Positions 11,201 through 19,858 of a stretch of 39,599 bases of DNA are shown here, piece by piece; position 1 is the stretch's first letter; every line of letters starts with the position of its first letter. The position numbers were made by a program, and so were the translations under genes. Under the pieces are notes generated by a model, which was not told where the DNA came from, made no database searches, and saw only the letters and a list, made by a program, of their open reading frames with translations. This DNA is from Micractinium sp. NFX-FRZ (taxonomy: Eukaryota > Chlorophyta > Trebouxiophyceae > Chlorellales > Chlorellaceae), in assembly GCA_029339195.1 (NCBI GenBank), contig JAPTJF010000534.1:1-39599 (forward strand). Direction: 5' to 3'.

Positions 11201-11450
11201 AAGTTCCGTGCACCAGCACCCACCTGCCTGCCCTCCCCCTGCCTGCCCGCCCGCCTACCCTCCCGCGCGTGCAGGCGCGCTGTCGGGAGACGCGATGAAG
11301 GCTGTGCACGCGCGGGTCAACTCGCTGTGCACGGAGCTGGGCGCGGGCGGCGGCCGCCTGGCGCTGGCGCTGTGCGCCGGCTTTGGCATCCCGCCGCACC
11401 TCCTGCAGGCGCCCATTGCCATCGGCGACTGGCGCACGTTCCAGGGCTGA
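4973..11450 (+). CDS. Peroxisomal acyl-CoA oxidase (ACX2/ACX3-like), 19 exons
   Basis: Oxidises acyl-CoA to trans-2-enoyl-CoA with FAD and O2 (giving H2O2), the first step of peroxisomal beta-oxidation. Exons, all phase-consistent: 4973-5089, 5208-5276, 5601-5687, 5869-5916, 6175-6222, 6438-6502, 6866-6983, 7218-7310, 7496-7574, 7831-7889, 8076-8132, 8319-8420, 8888-8953, 9135-9251, 9567-9675, 9955-10052, 10300-10527, 10868-11027, 11275-11450, giving 631 residues. Residues 158-170 (CFGMTELGWGSNV) are the acyl-CoA dehydrogenase/oxidase signature. E408 in CRECCGG is the expected catalytic base, and TFEGDNTVLMQQ (433-444) is the conserved C-terminal motif. The chosen ATG puts a PTS2 signal, RVAALARHL, at residues 6-14. 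No SKL-type tail is present (ends WRTFQG). The intron after 7310 has a GC donor. Earlier in-frame ATGs would bury the PTS2. Plant homologues are about 675-690 residues. Confidence 0.95.
6632..6900 (+). repeat. 114-bp tandem triplication of an exon acceptor edge
   Basis: The word CGCAAG, with its flanks, recurs at 6645, 6759 and 6873, exactly 114 bp apart. Copies 2 and 3 are each preceded by CCCGCAG. Copy 3 is the true start of oxidase exon 7 (6866). Because 114 is 38 codons, all three copies lie in one open frame. Using the acceptor at 6749-6751 would add 38 residues in frame. Confidence 0.85.
7136..7160 (+). repeat. Weak ghost of oxidase exon 8 start
   Basis: CCCTGGCAGGA followed by a TTCATGCGTCACAC-like stretch resembles the real acceptor and exon start about 82 bp downstream (CCCTGGCAGGAGTTTGTCCT). 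The match has indels, so this is a probable rather than certain decayed copy. Confidence 0.4.
8180..8244 (+). repeat. CTGC/TGCC tetranucleotide microsatellite
   Basis: About sixteen tandem TGCC-type units, with a few CCGCC and CCAACC variants toward the 3' end. The tract lies in the intron after oxidase exon 11. Confidence 0.85.
9864..9891 (+). repeat. Ghost of oxidase exon 16 start
   Basis: CCCGCACACGTGGGCTTCCT resembles the true acceptor and exon start (CCCGCAGGCATGGGCTTCCT at about 9949-9968). The copy lies about 85 bp upstream in the same intron, and its AG is mutated. Confidence 0.6.
10728..10772 (+). repeat. Ghost mini-exon copy of oxidase exon 18 start
   Basis: The first 23 bases after a CGCAG acceptor are identical to the start of exon 18 (10868), and similarity continues for about 20 more. 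It reads VLLGWAWTDLFSYAL against the real VLLGWAWTDRFSYE. The copy has its own acceptor (10725-10727) and is followed by GTACCC, a possible donor. It could therefore be spliced in as a 45-nt, 15-codon exon. Confidence 0.8.
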
Positions 11451-11970
11451 CGCGGGCTGCTAGCATTGCTGCCTGCCTGCTATTGGGCATCCTGGGCGCG
11501 TACCTATCCTTTGGCTCATCCTGAGGCCAGCCGCATATCGGGCCAGCAGCGGGAGTGATGTCGTCAAGCAGCATGTGCATGCGCACACAGCATGTATGCT
11601 GTTGTCACACGTGTGTGTGCGGGGCGATCACTTTTGTTTTGCTTCCCGAGCTCCTGACAGCCCCGCTCGACATGGAGCAGGGCAGAGTTTTTCCTGCCGC
11701 ATTGCTCAACGCTTGCCCCGATTTTTTGCGCAGTACAGCTGTACGTTCTTTGCCACCCGCCTGAGAAATGGGATCTTCCTGAACCCACCCCATGCTCACC
11801 CCTCCTGCTATCGTCCGCCCACTTGTGTGTAGCCTGTACGTGTCCCATCATCTAGCGCCTCTGATCCATCCCCTAGCGCTGTGCATATCATGTCTGTGTT
11901 GCTGTAGAGTGTGCACCCCTTGCTCCTGCACGGCACCGCCGTTCAATGTTTGTATGTTAGTGCGTGTAGA

Positions 11971-11975
11971 TGTAA
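11971..11975 (+). promoter_or_regulatory. Candidate TGTAA poly(A) signal of acyl-CoA oxidase
   Basis: TGTAA lies about 520 nt past the oxidase stop, in a non-coding, less GC-rich stretch typical of a long 3' UTR. Confidence 0.5.
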
Positions 11976-12119
11976 CGATCCTGTAGCGTGCCGCTCAGCG
12001 CAGCGCAGTGCCACGCAGCGCAGCAGCTAAGATGTGCTGTGCGTTTGCTAGCCTTCGTGTGCCCGTCATGCTGTTGCTGCTGGTGGGTGCATCACATAAG
12101 ATGCACAGCATGTGGACTT

Positions 12120-12345
12120 GCGGGCAATCTCAGGTGACACCTGAGGCAGCGCCGCCAGCGGGTGCCAGGCAGGCGCCGCCGCACAGTGCTGTGGCTGCTT
12201 GCTGGAGATCGGTGGAGGAGGCCGTTGTCGCAGCTAATAGCATCATAGAGCTTTACCGCCGAACTTTAGAACCCCTTGCCACACACGAACCCTTGAGCAG
12301 AAGGTCCAGGCAGGTAGACTGTGAGGCTCCCTCTGGCCCAGAGTC
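12120..12345 (+). repeat. Diverged dispersed repeat, copy B (partner at 140-390)
   Basis: This copy lies 155 bp or more upstream of the MYND gene B start codon, in sense orientation. It matches the reverse complement of 140-390 with several exact blocks and indels. Its best frame reads a helical-looking stretch (VEEAVVAANSIIELYRRT) that is broken in copy A. It may be a fossil exon or a promoter-proximal element of a MYND gene family. Confidence 0.7.
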
Positions 12346-12499
12346 TGGGGGCCGTCTGATGCATGGCATTATTGCAATGAGCGCTCACCGCACCTAGGCC
12401 GGAGGCCGACGCCTGACTTTGCCCCGCCTCGCCGCTTGCTCGCTCCCGCAGCGTCCTAGGCCTTGATCGGGACAGCAGGTGGAGCAGCAGGGGGCAGGC

Positions 12500-15133
12500 A
12501 TGGCAGAGCTGGCTGGTGCGGAGCATTACGAGCGGCGGCTGCGGCGGGCGGCGGCGGTGCCCCCAGACCGCGCCTCCCCCGAGGTGGCCGCCTTCCTGGA
12601 GTGCAACAGGCGCCTGGGCGACGTGGTTGCCCTGCTGCCGGTCACTGGCGCCGGCAAGGCGGCGCTGAACGCGAGCGCAGCCAAGCACCAGCTGCCGGCA
12701 GCCATGCTGAGCCTGGCGCGCGCCCTGTATGCGGCCCCCGGCATTGCCACACCACTCCTGGGCAAGCACCTCTTCCAGAGAAACTTCCTGGCCTACATGG
12801 CACCCTATCTGGAGGGGGGCGCTGTCGACGGCAGCGGCAGCGTGCCCCGCCCCGCCGCCGTCCTGGCCGCCGGCGCGGCACGAGCCAGCGGCGGCCCGGG
12901 CGGCCGCAGGCAGCAGCCGGCGGCCGCCAGCAGCCGCGGCAATGCTTCCTCAGAGGCCGGCCCTGGCACCTTGGCGTCTGTGCTGTGCTTGATTGGGGGC
13001 GCCGAGTGCTGCCGTCAGGTGGTCAAGTGGGACAGTGCGGTACAGCTGTACAGCGCAGCAGCCGAGCAGCTGTCGGACCCAGCAATCGCCGCCGCCTGCA
13101 ACATGCAGCTGTCCCCCTTTGCTGCACCAGAGGCGCGGGACAGCAGCAGCAGCAGCAGCAGTAGCGGTGTGACAGGCGGCAGCAGCCGCAGCGGCGGCAG
13201 TGGCAGCAAACGCGGGGGTGGCCGCGGCAAACTCAGCAGCAGCGGTAGCAGCGGCGGCGCCATCCCCCTGTCGTCGCCGCTGCACATGACTGCCGCCCAG
13301 CTCCTGTTTGTGTGCCATGAGCAGCTGGCCTTGGTTGCTGCGGTAGCACTGGATGCTCACCTTGCAGCCAGCAGCGGCCAGCAGCACAGCATGCCCGAGA
13401 TGGCATTCGTGTTCAAGCACATGCCGCCCCAGAAGGCGGCAGTGGACCTGGCCGAGAGCAGCGTGGCGGCACTGCTGCAGCTGGAACCCGAGCCCACGTC
13501 CCCCGCCGGCCTGAAAGCCGCTGTGCTGGCGGGGCAGCTGACCCATGCGGCGGGGCGCACAGGGGCGGGCCTGCGCATGCTGCTCCGTGCGCTTGCGGCG
13601 GCGCGCCAGTGCGGCAGCGACTTCCACCTGGCGCAGGCAGGCCTGTACGCCGTGCACCACACACTGGATTGTCGCCTGCTGGCCACGGATCTTGTGCGAG
13701 AGGCGGTTGGGCCGGACCGCGACCCAGACCAGCTGCCCTATGGCAACCCCTGCACCAGGGCAGCTATGGAGGAGGCGGTAGCGCTGCAGGACGCGGCGGC
13801 AGCGGGTGCTGACGAGGCGCGGGACGCGCTGGGCCGCGCAAAGCGCCTGCTGCCCGATGGCTGGACCAAGGAGCTCAAGGTGCTGGCCTTCTCTGCCGAG
13901 CGCACCCTGAACAAGCGCGTGCAGCGGGTGAGCTGGCAGGGGCTGGGGGGGGCGGTGTAGGCACACGGTGCACAGGTGCAGGTGCAGGTGAGGATCCCTG
14001 GGACGTGGTGCGGTGGCATCCAAGGATGCGGGGATCTTGTGCGGACGCACCCAAGGATGCCCCCCCAAACCTGCTGCTTCACGCCCCTGTGCAGATGATG
14101 ACGAACGCCGACTCGTTTCCGGGTGGCGGCAGCGCGGAGGAGATGCAGCAGTGGGCCAGAGCCCAGCACGAAGCTTTACAGGAGGAGGACAAGCAGCGGC
14201 TTGCGCAGTTCTCGGACACAGGGCACCACATCCTGACCCAGGTACGCCATGCATGCATGTCACAGGAGGTTGTGGCTGCCGGCCCAACGCTTGCACACTG
14301 TGCAGACGCCGGTTTGTGGTCCCCCCACACAAGAGAACCGGTACAGCGGCCGCTGAGCCCAGCCAAGCAAGCAGCGGCCTTCCGGCGCTGACTCGGGCCG
14401 CTGCTGAGCCAAAGCCAAACCCTGGCTGCCCTAAGACCGCACACCCGCAGCCTGCTGCAAACCTGCCTCCCCCATGCCTGCCTGCCCATCTGCCTTGCAG
14501 GCGCTGACGTGCGAGGGATGCAAGCAGCTGGTGGCTGGCACACGAGTCTGCTCCCGCTGCAACGTGGCCCACTATTGCAGGCAAGGCCGGCTCCCTGCAG
14601 CCGCTGCACCTGCTGCCGCTGCACCTGCTGCCGCTGCTGCTGGGGTGCTGCTGCCGCTGCTGCCGGGCTGCTGCTGCCGTTGGTGCTGCTGCCGCTCTTG
14701 CTGCTGCTGGGCTGCTGGGCTGGGCTTGCATATGAGTTCGTAGCTGAAGCTGGCCAGGCACACCCGGTTGGGGCTAATTGCCAAAGCCCGATGCCAGAGC
14801 CCAGCACAGCGAGCAGGAGGCGTGTGGCCAGCACTGCTGCCGGCTGCGCTGTCCCTGTGTGCTACACTTGTTTGAACCGAGGTTGTGGCACGGGTCAGCA
14901 GCAGCAAGACAGGTCCGGAGTCAGGGATACAAGGTGCATGGGAGCCAGTCTGTGTGCCAGGGTGCCACATGCGAGCGCCTGCCTCACAAAGCCTCTGCCT
15001 GCCCCTGCCTGCCTCCTCCTGCCCCCATCACTGCCGCAGCCGCAAGTGCCAAGTGGAGCACTGGCCCCAGCACAAGGGCGCCTGCGCCCAGCTGGCCAAG
15101 GCACACGCTGCCGCAAGGGCATCCGGAACTTGA
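12500..15133 (+). CDS. MYND zinc-finger protein B (582 aa)
   Basis: Four exons, all in phase: 12500-13927, 14095-14241, 14501-14580, 15040-15133. The ATG at 12500 begins MAELAGAEHYERRLRRAAAV, matching the start style of MYND protein A. The first 525 residues are mostly Ala-rich helical sequence, with a Ser/Gly-rich low-complexity run near residues 214-255 that may be disordered. The C-terminal MYND finger is complete: C529, C532, C542, C545, C551, C555, H563, C567. The finger is interrupted by an intron directly after YC. That intron begins with a GC donor (CAG/GCAAGG at 14581) followed by a CTGCTGCCG-rich array. The fold suggests a protein-interaction adaptor. No SET domain or other enzyme domain was seen, and partners are unknown. 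Confidence 0.88.
14596..14722 (+). repeat. CTG/CCG-rich array beside a GC splice donor
   Basis: Irregular tandem CTGCTGCCG and CTGCACCTG units follow the GC donor of MYND gene B intron 3 within about 15 bases. The pyrimidine/CTG-rich tract could influence splicing or be unstable. It has no coding role in the predicted transcript. Confidence 0.75.
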
Positions 15134-16282
15134 AGCGGAGTGATGATCAGGCCCGCTGACACTGAATGACATCAAACCGCACACGCCGGTCGCCAGCAGA
15201 GGCAGGCCCAACGGGGGGTTTGCATCCAAGCTGGTTTCTTCAACCCACGCCCAAGGGCGCTCTCTTCTTCTCCTGCTTCTACTTCCGCGCATGCGTCAAT
15301 ACACTGCATTGCTTGCACTGTCACAGAATAAAGAGCATGTTACAACCTGGGACTCAGTCATCTCACTCATGATTGCACGTATACGAGTGTGCCATCAGCT
15401 GTGCCCACCACGCTGTGCCTGCCATGGGAGAGCACTCTTTTGTTGGGAGAGCGCTGGCAGCAGCTGACGCCACCGGGTCCCGTCCTGCTGACCTGCCTGG
15501 TGGACTGCACCCACTCCGCATGCAGCCAAACCGTCTCTGAGACTTGAATCTGCCGCCGTGTGTGTCTGCATAGCCGATGCAAGCTGCGTGACAACAGGTT
15601 GACGTCAACAGCTGTCGGCAAGCAGGCACGGAGGGAGGTGTGTGTGGGATATCCCCACGGCATGAAAGTCAAGTGCTGGCTGAAAAGGGGATACACGGTG
15701 GGGCGACACGAGTGCGGGTGTGCATGTGCGCGCCGGCGCTCGGGCAGGGTGCAGCTGTGGCTGGTGCACCTTGGGTGGGTAGCGGCGGGGTAGGTGAAAG
15801 TAAACTGGCTCTCAACTGTGCAGGTCAATGGCAGCATCTCAGCCGCCAAACTTGGTAGTGACTTGGTTCTGTGAGAAGGGGCAGCGCCAGAAGGCGGGCG
15901 CCGCAGCAACGCATGCGTGCTGGGCAGCTTGGCAGGACAGCATGGAGGCCCAGGGAGGAGCGGAATGGAGGGAGGGGAGCGGGGAATGGAGCAGCAGGAA
16001 GGACTTCGCAAGGGTGCCTGGGATGGTGAGGGACAGCCTGCTGGCCCGCTTTTAGGAGGCAGGAGCGGGCATGCTAGCGCTGAAGAGAGGGGGGCGAAGC
16101 ACCCAGCAGTTGAAGCTCTTTGCTGCCTAGGGAGGGAGGTTTCAAAATGAGTGCCCTGTGTGTCTGCCCGAGCGGCAGTGCGCACGCAAGTTGTTGCATG
16201 TGCAGCAGGTGCCCGTGCACTGTCACAGCACCAGGCGGCGTAGCACAGCTATGTCCGATGACCAGAGGAGGCGTGTGTTCGC
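15134..16282. other. Convergent intergenic region
   Basis: Two genes end here from opposite sides: MYND gene B stops at 15133 and the OTU-fold gene stops at 16283. No conserved frame was recognised. An AATAAA-type word lies near 15327 on the plus strand. TTACA at 15340-15344 (TGTAA on the minus strand) is a distant candidate poly(A) signal for the OTU gene. The 3' UTRs may overlap. Confidence 0.5.
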
Positions 16283-18167
16283 TCAGTGAAGCCCGGGCGG
16301 CGTGCCCGGCTGCGGCTCCAACAGCAGCATCTTGCGCCGCACCTCCCTGGCCTGGCGCCACTCGCTGCCGCCGCTGAGGCTGAGGCGCAGCGTGGTCATC
16401 GTGCTCTGCTTCCTGCACACGGCAGAAGCGGGCAGGCGGGGCGGGCAGGCAGGCGCATGGCGAGGCAAGCGGCGTCAAGGGCTGCATGCCAGCTGGATAG
16501 CGAGCGGCCTGAGCAGGAGCAAATGGAACCCCCTTTTCTCCCCTCGCCCAACTGGACGGGCTGCTGCTGCAGGTGCCGTTTCCGCCCTCCTCTGCCCAGC
16601 GCAGCACGCACGCCACACCGAGTGCACAGCAGGCAGAGCACAGCGCAGCGGGTGCAGGCAGCCAGAGCAGCCCCTCTTGTTTCAAGCCCGCCCCGTGCGC
16701 CTCACCTGACGGGCATCCAGGTGTGTGGCCCCAGGAAGGCCAGAGTGACCTCCCGCTGGCTACACGTCTTGACGGGCGCGTAGCGCTGGAACCTGTACGT
16801 GCAACAAGGCGTGGGTGCAGGAGTGGGGCGCATCGGTGTGGGGTACGACAAGGCAGCAGCTGTCCGCAAGATGCACCTCGATGGGTGATCGCCAGCTGGC
16901 GCCCCACACAAGCATTCCAGGCACATCCCCCCCGCGTGTTGGCGCCCCACACACGCATGTGCAGGCAAATCCCCCGCGCGTTGTTTGTGCCCCACCGCAC
17001 ACGCACCACATGAAAGCATCTGAGGTTGCGATGTTGATGGGCACACCAAAGTGGTCCGACACCGCACGCAGCATCAGCTCATCCCCCGGGGTGCCCGGCC
17101 GCGCCATGCCGCTGCAACGGCAACAAAACCGCAGTGGGGATGGGCGTCAGGCAAAGGGGGGCGAGGCAGAGCATGGAGAACAAGTATCACTGCACACATG
17201 CATCGATGGGCACAGGCGGCAGAGGGAGCGCGGCCGCGGGGCGGGCAGAGGGAGCGCGACCGCAGGGGAGGACACGCTTGTGTGTGCTTCGAGGCGGCAG
17301 CGCATGCCAGAGGCCACCCAGCCTCGCCCCCAGCGGCCACTCGCCCAGCAATCTCAACACTCTCAGCAGCCACTCAACCTGCAGGCGCCCACCCACCCAG
17401 CCCAGCCCAGCCCAGCCCATCTGGCTCCCACCCAGCCCACCCACCTCAGGTACGCCTGCCAGTCGTGCCCCAGGAAGCAGCTGTACTCTGCTGGGTGCTG
17501 CGCCGCACGGCTGACGGCCAGCGCCCGCAGACAGCGCCCGCAGGCGGCGGTGCCCCACAGAGCCAGTGAGAGCGCATCAAAGAGCGAGTTGCCGCCTGGG
17601 GGGGGCGGGCAGGCAGGAAGGAGGGCAAGGGGCATCGAGGTGGAGGTTAAGAGGGCCGCCTTCGACATTCATGCTCGGAAGGCAGGCCCCATGCGTCGTG
17701 CCTGCTGTGCCCTGGGGGGTGCCCGTTGTGCTGTGCCTGCTGCCCTTGTGCAGCCTCGGCAGCCAGGCAAGGCGCGATGGGTGCGCTTGGCCCGCTGCTT
17801 GCTCCCCGCACCGCCCCAAAGAGGTGTAGACTCAAACACACCCACTTGCGTGGCGCCGCCTGGCCGAAACCTCACCTGTGCAGCCCGGGCAAGCGCCTGC
17901 TGGCTGTCCAGCCGTGCCATCCACCATCTACATTCACCCGACCTGCCCTCCGCTCTCGCCGTCCCTCCCTCCCTCCCTCTCTCCCACGCCAGTCCCCCAC
18001 CTGTGCAGCCCCTGAATGCCACCGCCTCCAGCCGCGCCACCAGCAGGCGGTGCTGCAGACGCTTCTCCGCTGCCGCCGGGTCGCAGCGCGCCACCAGCCG
18101 CTCCACCCGGTTCTCACGCTGCATGGCCTCCTCAAACGCCGCCCGCCGCTCCCGCCAGCCAAACCCT

Positions 18168-18211
<44 letters not shown>

Positions 18212-19000
18212 GACGCAGCAACAGAGGGGGGCAGAAAGCGGGTCAGGGGCTGTGCTGGGCCAGTTTGCGGTCAAGCCGCAACCGCTGCTGCAGCAGAGCA
18301 AACGACACAGCGTACGGGGCGTGAGTGGGCACATCATGCGTGCATGCAGGTCACACCACGCCAGCCTCACTCACCCGTGTCGCCCTCGGCTGCGCTCAAG
18401 CGGCGGAACAGCGCAGCGGTCGCCGGGCGTCCGCCGCCGCTGCTGCCGCTGCTGCTGGCGGCGAGGCTGGAGGCAGCACCTAAGCTGCCACTCCCGCTGC
18501 CGCTGCTGCTATAGCCGCCAGCAGTGGCGCCGCTGGCGCTGACGCCGTTGCGTGCAAAGCTGCTGCTGCGGGAGCTACCGGCGCTCCCTGCGCCGCCCCT
18601 GCATGCGCGGCTGCCGCCACTACTGGGGCTGCCGGGCGCTGAGCTGGCAGGCGCCTCTGCTGCCCCAATGTTCACTGTGGCCTCATCTAGATTGCTTATG
18701 AATGCGGTGACCTGCTGCGCGATAGCCTCAAACACTGCTGACTCGGCAGCGATACGAGAGGGGTCATCGCTCACGGACAGCTGGCGAGCCTCACAGTCCC
18801 AAGCCGCCGCCGCCCCCTGCTCAGCGCCGCCGCCGCCCTCTCGCAGCTCCTCCCCGCTGCCAACAGAGGGGTCGCTCTGCAGCGCTGCTCGCCCAAAGGC
18901 CAGGCAGGCCATGCCGGGTGGCACGAGAGCAGCCGCTGCCGGAGCGGGGGCACGTTGAAGCACGTCGGTGCTTGGCTGCACAGCGCCTGCTTGCGGCACC
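16283..19000 (-). CDS. OTU-fold protein, catalytic Cys replaced (5' end uncertain)
   Basis: Phase-consistent minus-strand exons are 19000-18375, 18165-18001, 17595-17445, 17111-17007, 16792-16706 and 16412-16283, with the stop at 16283. OTU proteases cleave ubiquitin chains with a Cys-His pair, in a motif usually written DGNC-LF. Here the motif across the 18001/17595 junction reads CTGGNSLFDALSLALWG, so Ser stands where Cys is expected and the Asp is missing. The later GDELMLRAVSDHFGVPI and the block VTLAFLGPHTWMP match the plant OTU core and its His loop, but the usual HYN is HTW. It is probably a catalytically dead OTU protein that binds ubiquitin, or a divergent one. The N-terminal 200 residues are Ser/Gly/Ala-rich. 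The first exon is unclear: Met at 18912 is the first in-frame ATG of the visible exon (391 residues), and an upstream exon near 19262-19060 is possible. Confidence 0.75.
16898..17007 (-). repeat. 43-bp tandem repeat abutting a splice donor
   Basis: Units at 16898-16940 and 16941-16983, plus a partial unit at 16984-17007, share GGCGCCCCACACA and ATCCCCC. On the minus strand the array begins at the donor of the OTU exon 17111-17007, so the repeat grew out of the 5' end of the intron. Confidence 0.8.
17215..17266. repeat. Two-copy 25-27 bp tandem repeat
   Basis: Units at 17215-17239 and 17240-17266 both contain GGCAGAGGGAGCGCG. The repeat lies in an intron of the OTU-fold gene. Confidence 0.75.
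18167..18212 (-). repeat. CAG/CTG trinucleotide microsatellite at an acceptor
   Basis: About fourteen CAG units on the plus strand read as CTG on the coding (minus) strand. They form the pyrimidine-side tract immediately before the acceptor of OTU exon 18165-18001. Every CTGCAG-like slip could create an alternative acceptor. Confidence 0.85.
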
Positions 19001-19858
19001 CTGTGTGTGGCAGGGGTGGAGGGAAATGCATAGCATGGTTTGCATGAAGGCCTCAGCACCCTTGTGCGCATGAGGGGCTGATGTGTAGGGGTTGGGAGGG
19101 AGACGGGGGGAAGCGCCGTGCAGCGGCATTGGGGCGGCCCCTTTGCAGGCGGGGTCGGGCAACCCTCCGCTGGGCTCGCCCCTCGTTGCTACTGGATGCT
19201 GGGCCGGCGCCACCCGTCCCAAGGGCTGCAGGTGAACTGAACCGGAGTGGGCTCTCCTGCACCGCCTAATTTTTCAGCTCCGCCCGCTTCGCGGCGCCAT
19301 AATGAGAGTAACCAGCTGACACTGATCCCAATTTCCGTTTGAGCCGCCCGAGCGCTTCGAGAGAGAGGCGGCTTTTAAGACAAGCACGGCGCACCTTGGT
19401 GGTCTTCAAGTTGTCCAATTCAGCTTCCGTGCGACAAGGTGAGATTGCAGAAAAGACGGAGAACACGCCAAAAGGCGAAGAGCAGCAGGGCGGGACGGGC
19501 ACAGGGCGCGCGCGCGACGATGCGCCAGGCGTGATATCAGACTCCCTGGCTTGCTCAGAGGCGATGTCGACAATGCGCAGTGCGGCCGACGCTTCTTTTC
19601 CGCACTGTGCTACGGCGTGCTGCGCCACTCCCATGCCCTCGTGGACCGCAAGCTTTTGCTCGCCGCCAAATTGCAAAGGCGCCACCAACACCAGCACAGT
19701 GTATCCAAGGCGGCGACAGCGCACCAGCCAACCCGTGGTGCACACCTTTAGTTGTTCTGTGTGCTGCGGCTGTCGGCACGCAAAGAGGCAACGCAGCAAG
19801 TGTGGTGGAGGCCCAAGGCAGCACCAGAACCCTCGGTAGCGGGCGATTGCACACGCCA
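19001..19858. promoter_or_regulatory. Divergent region upstream of the OTU and F-box genes
   Basis: Holds the unresolved 5' end of the OTU gene (a possible first exon from an ATG at 19262) and the upstream region of the F-box gene. Around 19263-19460 the sequence is less GC-rich, as expected of a promoter or leader. An open plus-strand frame upstream of 19859 has no ATG start and is not called. Confidence 0.4.

Larger units (their letters stand above)
11451..12499. other. Oxidase 3' UTR and intergenic region
   Basis: No convincing gene. The first 520 bases look like oxidase 3' UTR. Copy B of the diverged repeat occupies about 12120-12345. A 129-codon open frame at 12008-12397 overlaps that repeat and has no known domain. 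Directly upstream of the next gene is a TCCCGCAG acceptor-like site near 12453, so a 5' UTR intron is possible. Confidence 0.5.

Noticed and set aside
12008..12397. 129-codon open frame as a gene
   Set aside because: It overlaps the dispersed repeat, has no recognised domain, and is broken in the other repeat copy. Treated as repeat with a possible fossil frame.
14836..14935. Possible ghost of the second MYND half-finger in the MYND B intron
   Set aside because: The similarity to the SRKCQVEHW exon start is too short and scattered to separate from chance.
19574..19858. N-terminal extension of the F-box protein
   Set aside because: The frame is open, but it lacks an ATG start, and base composition suggests promoter/leader. 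ATG 19859 preferred.
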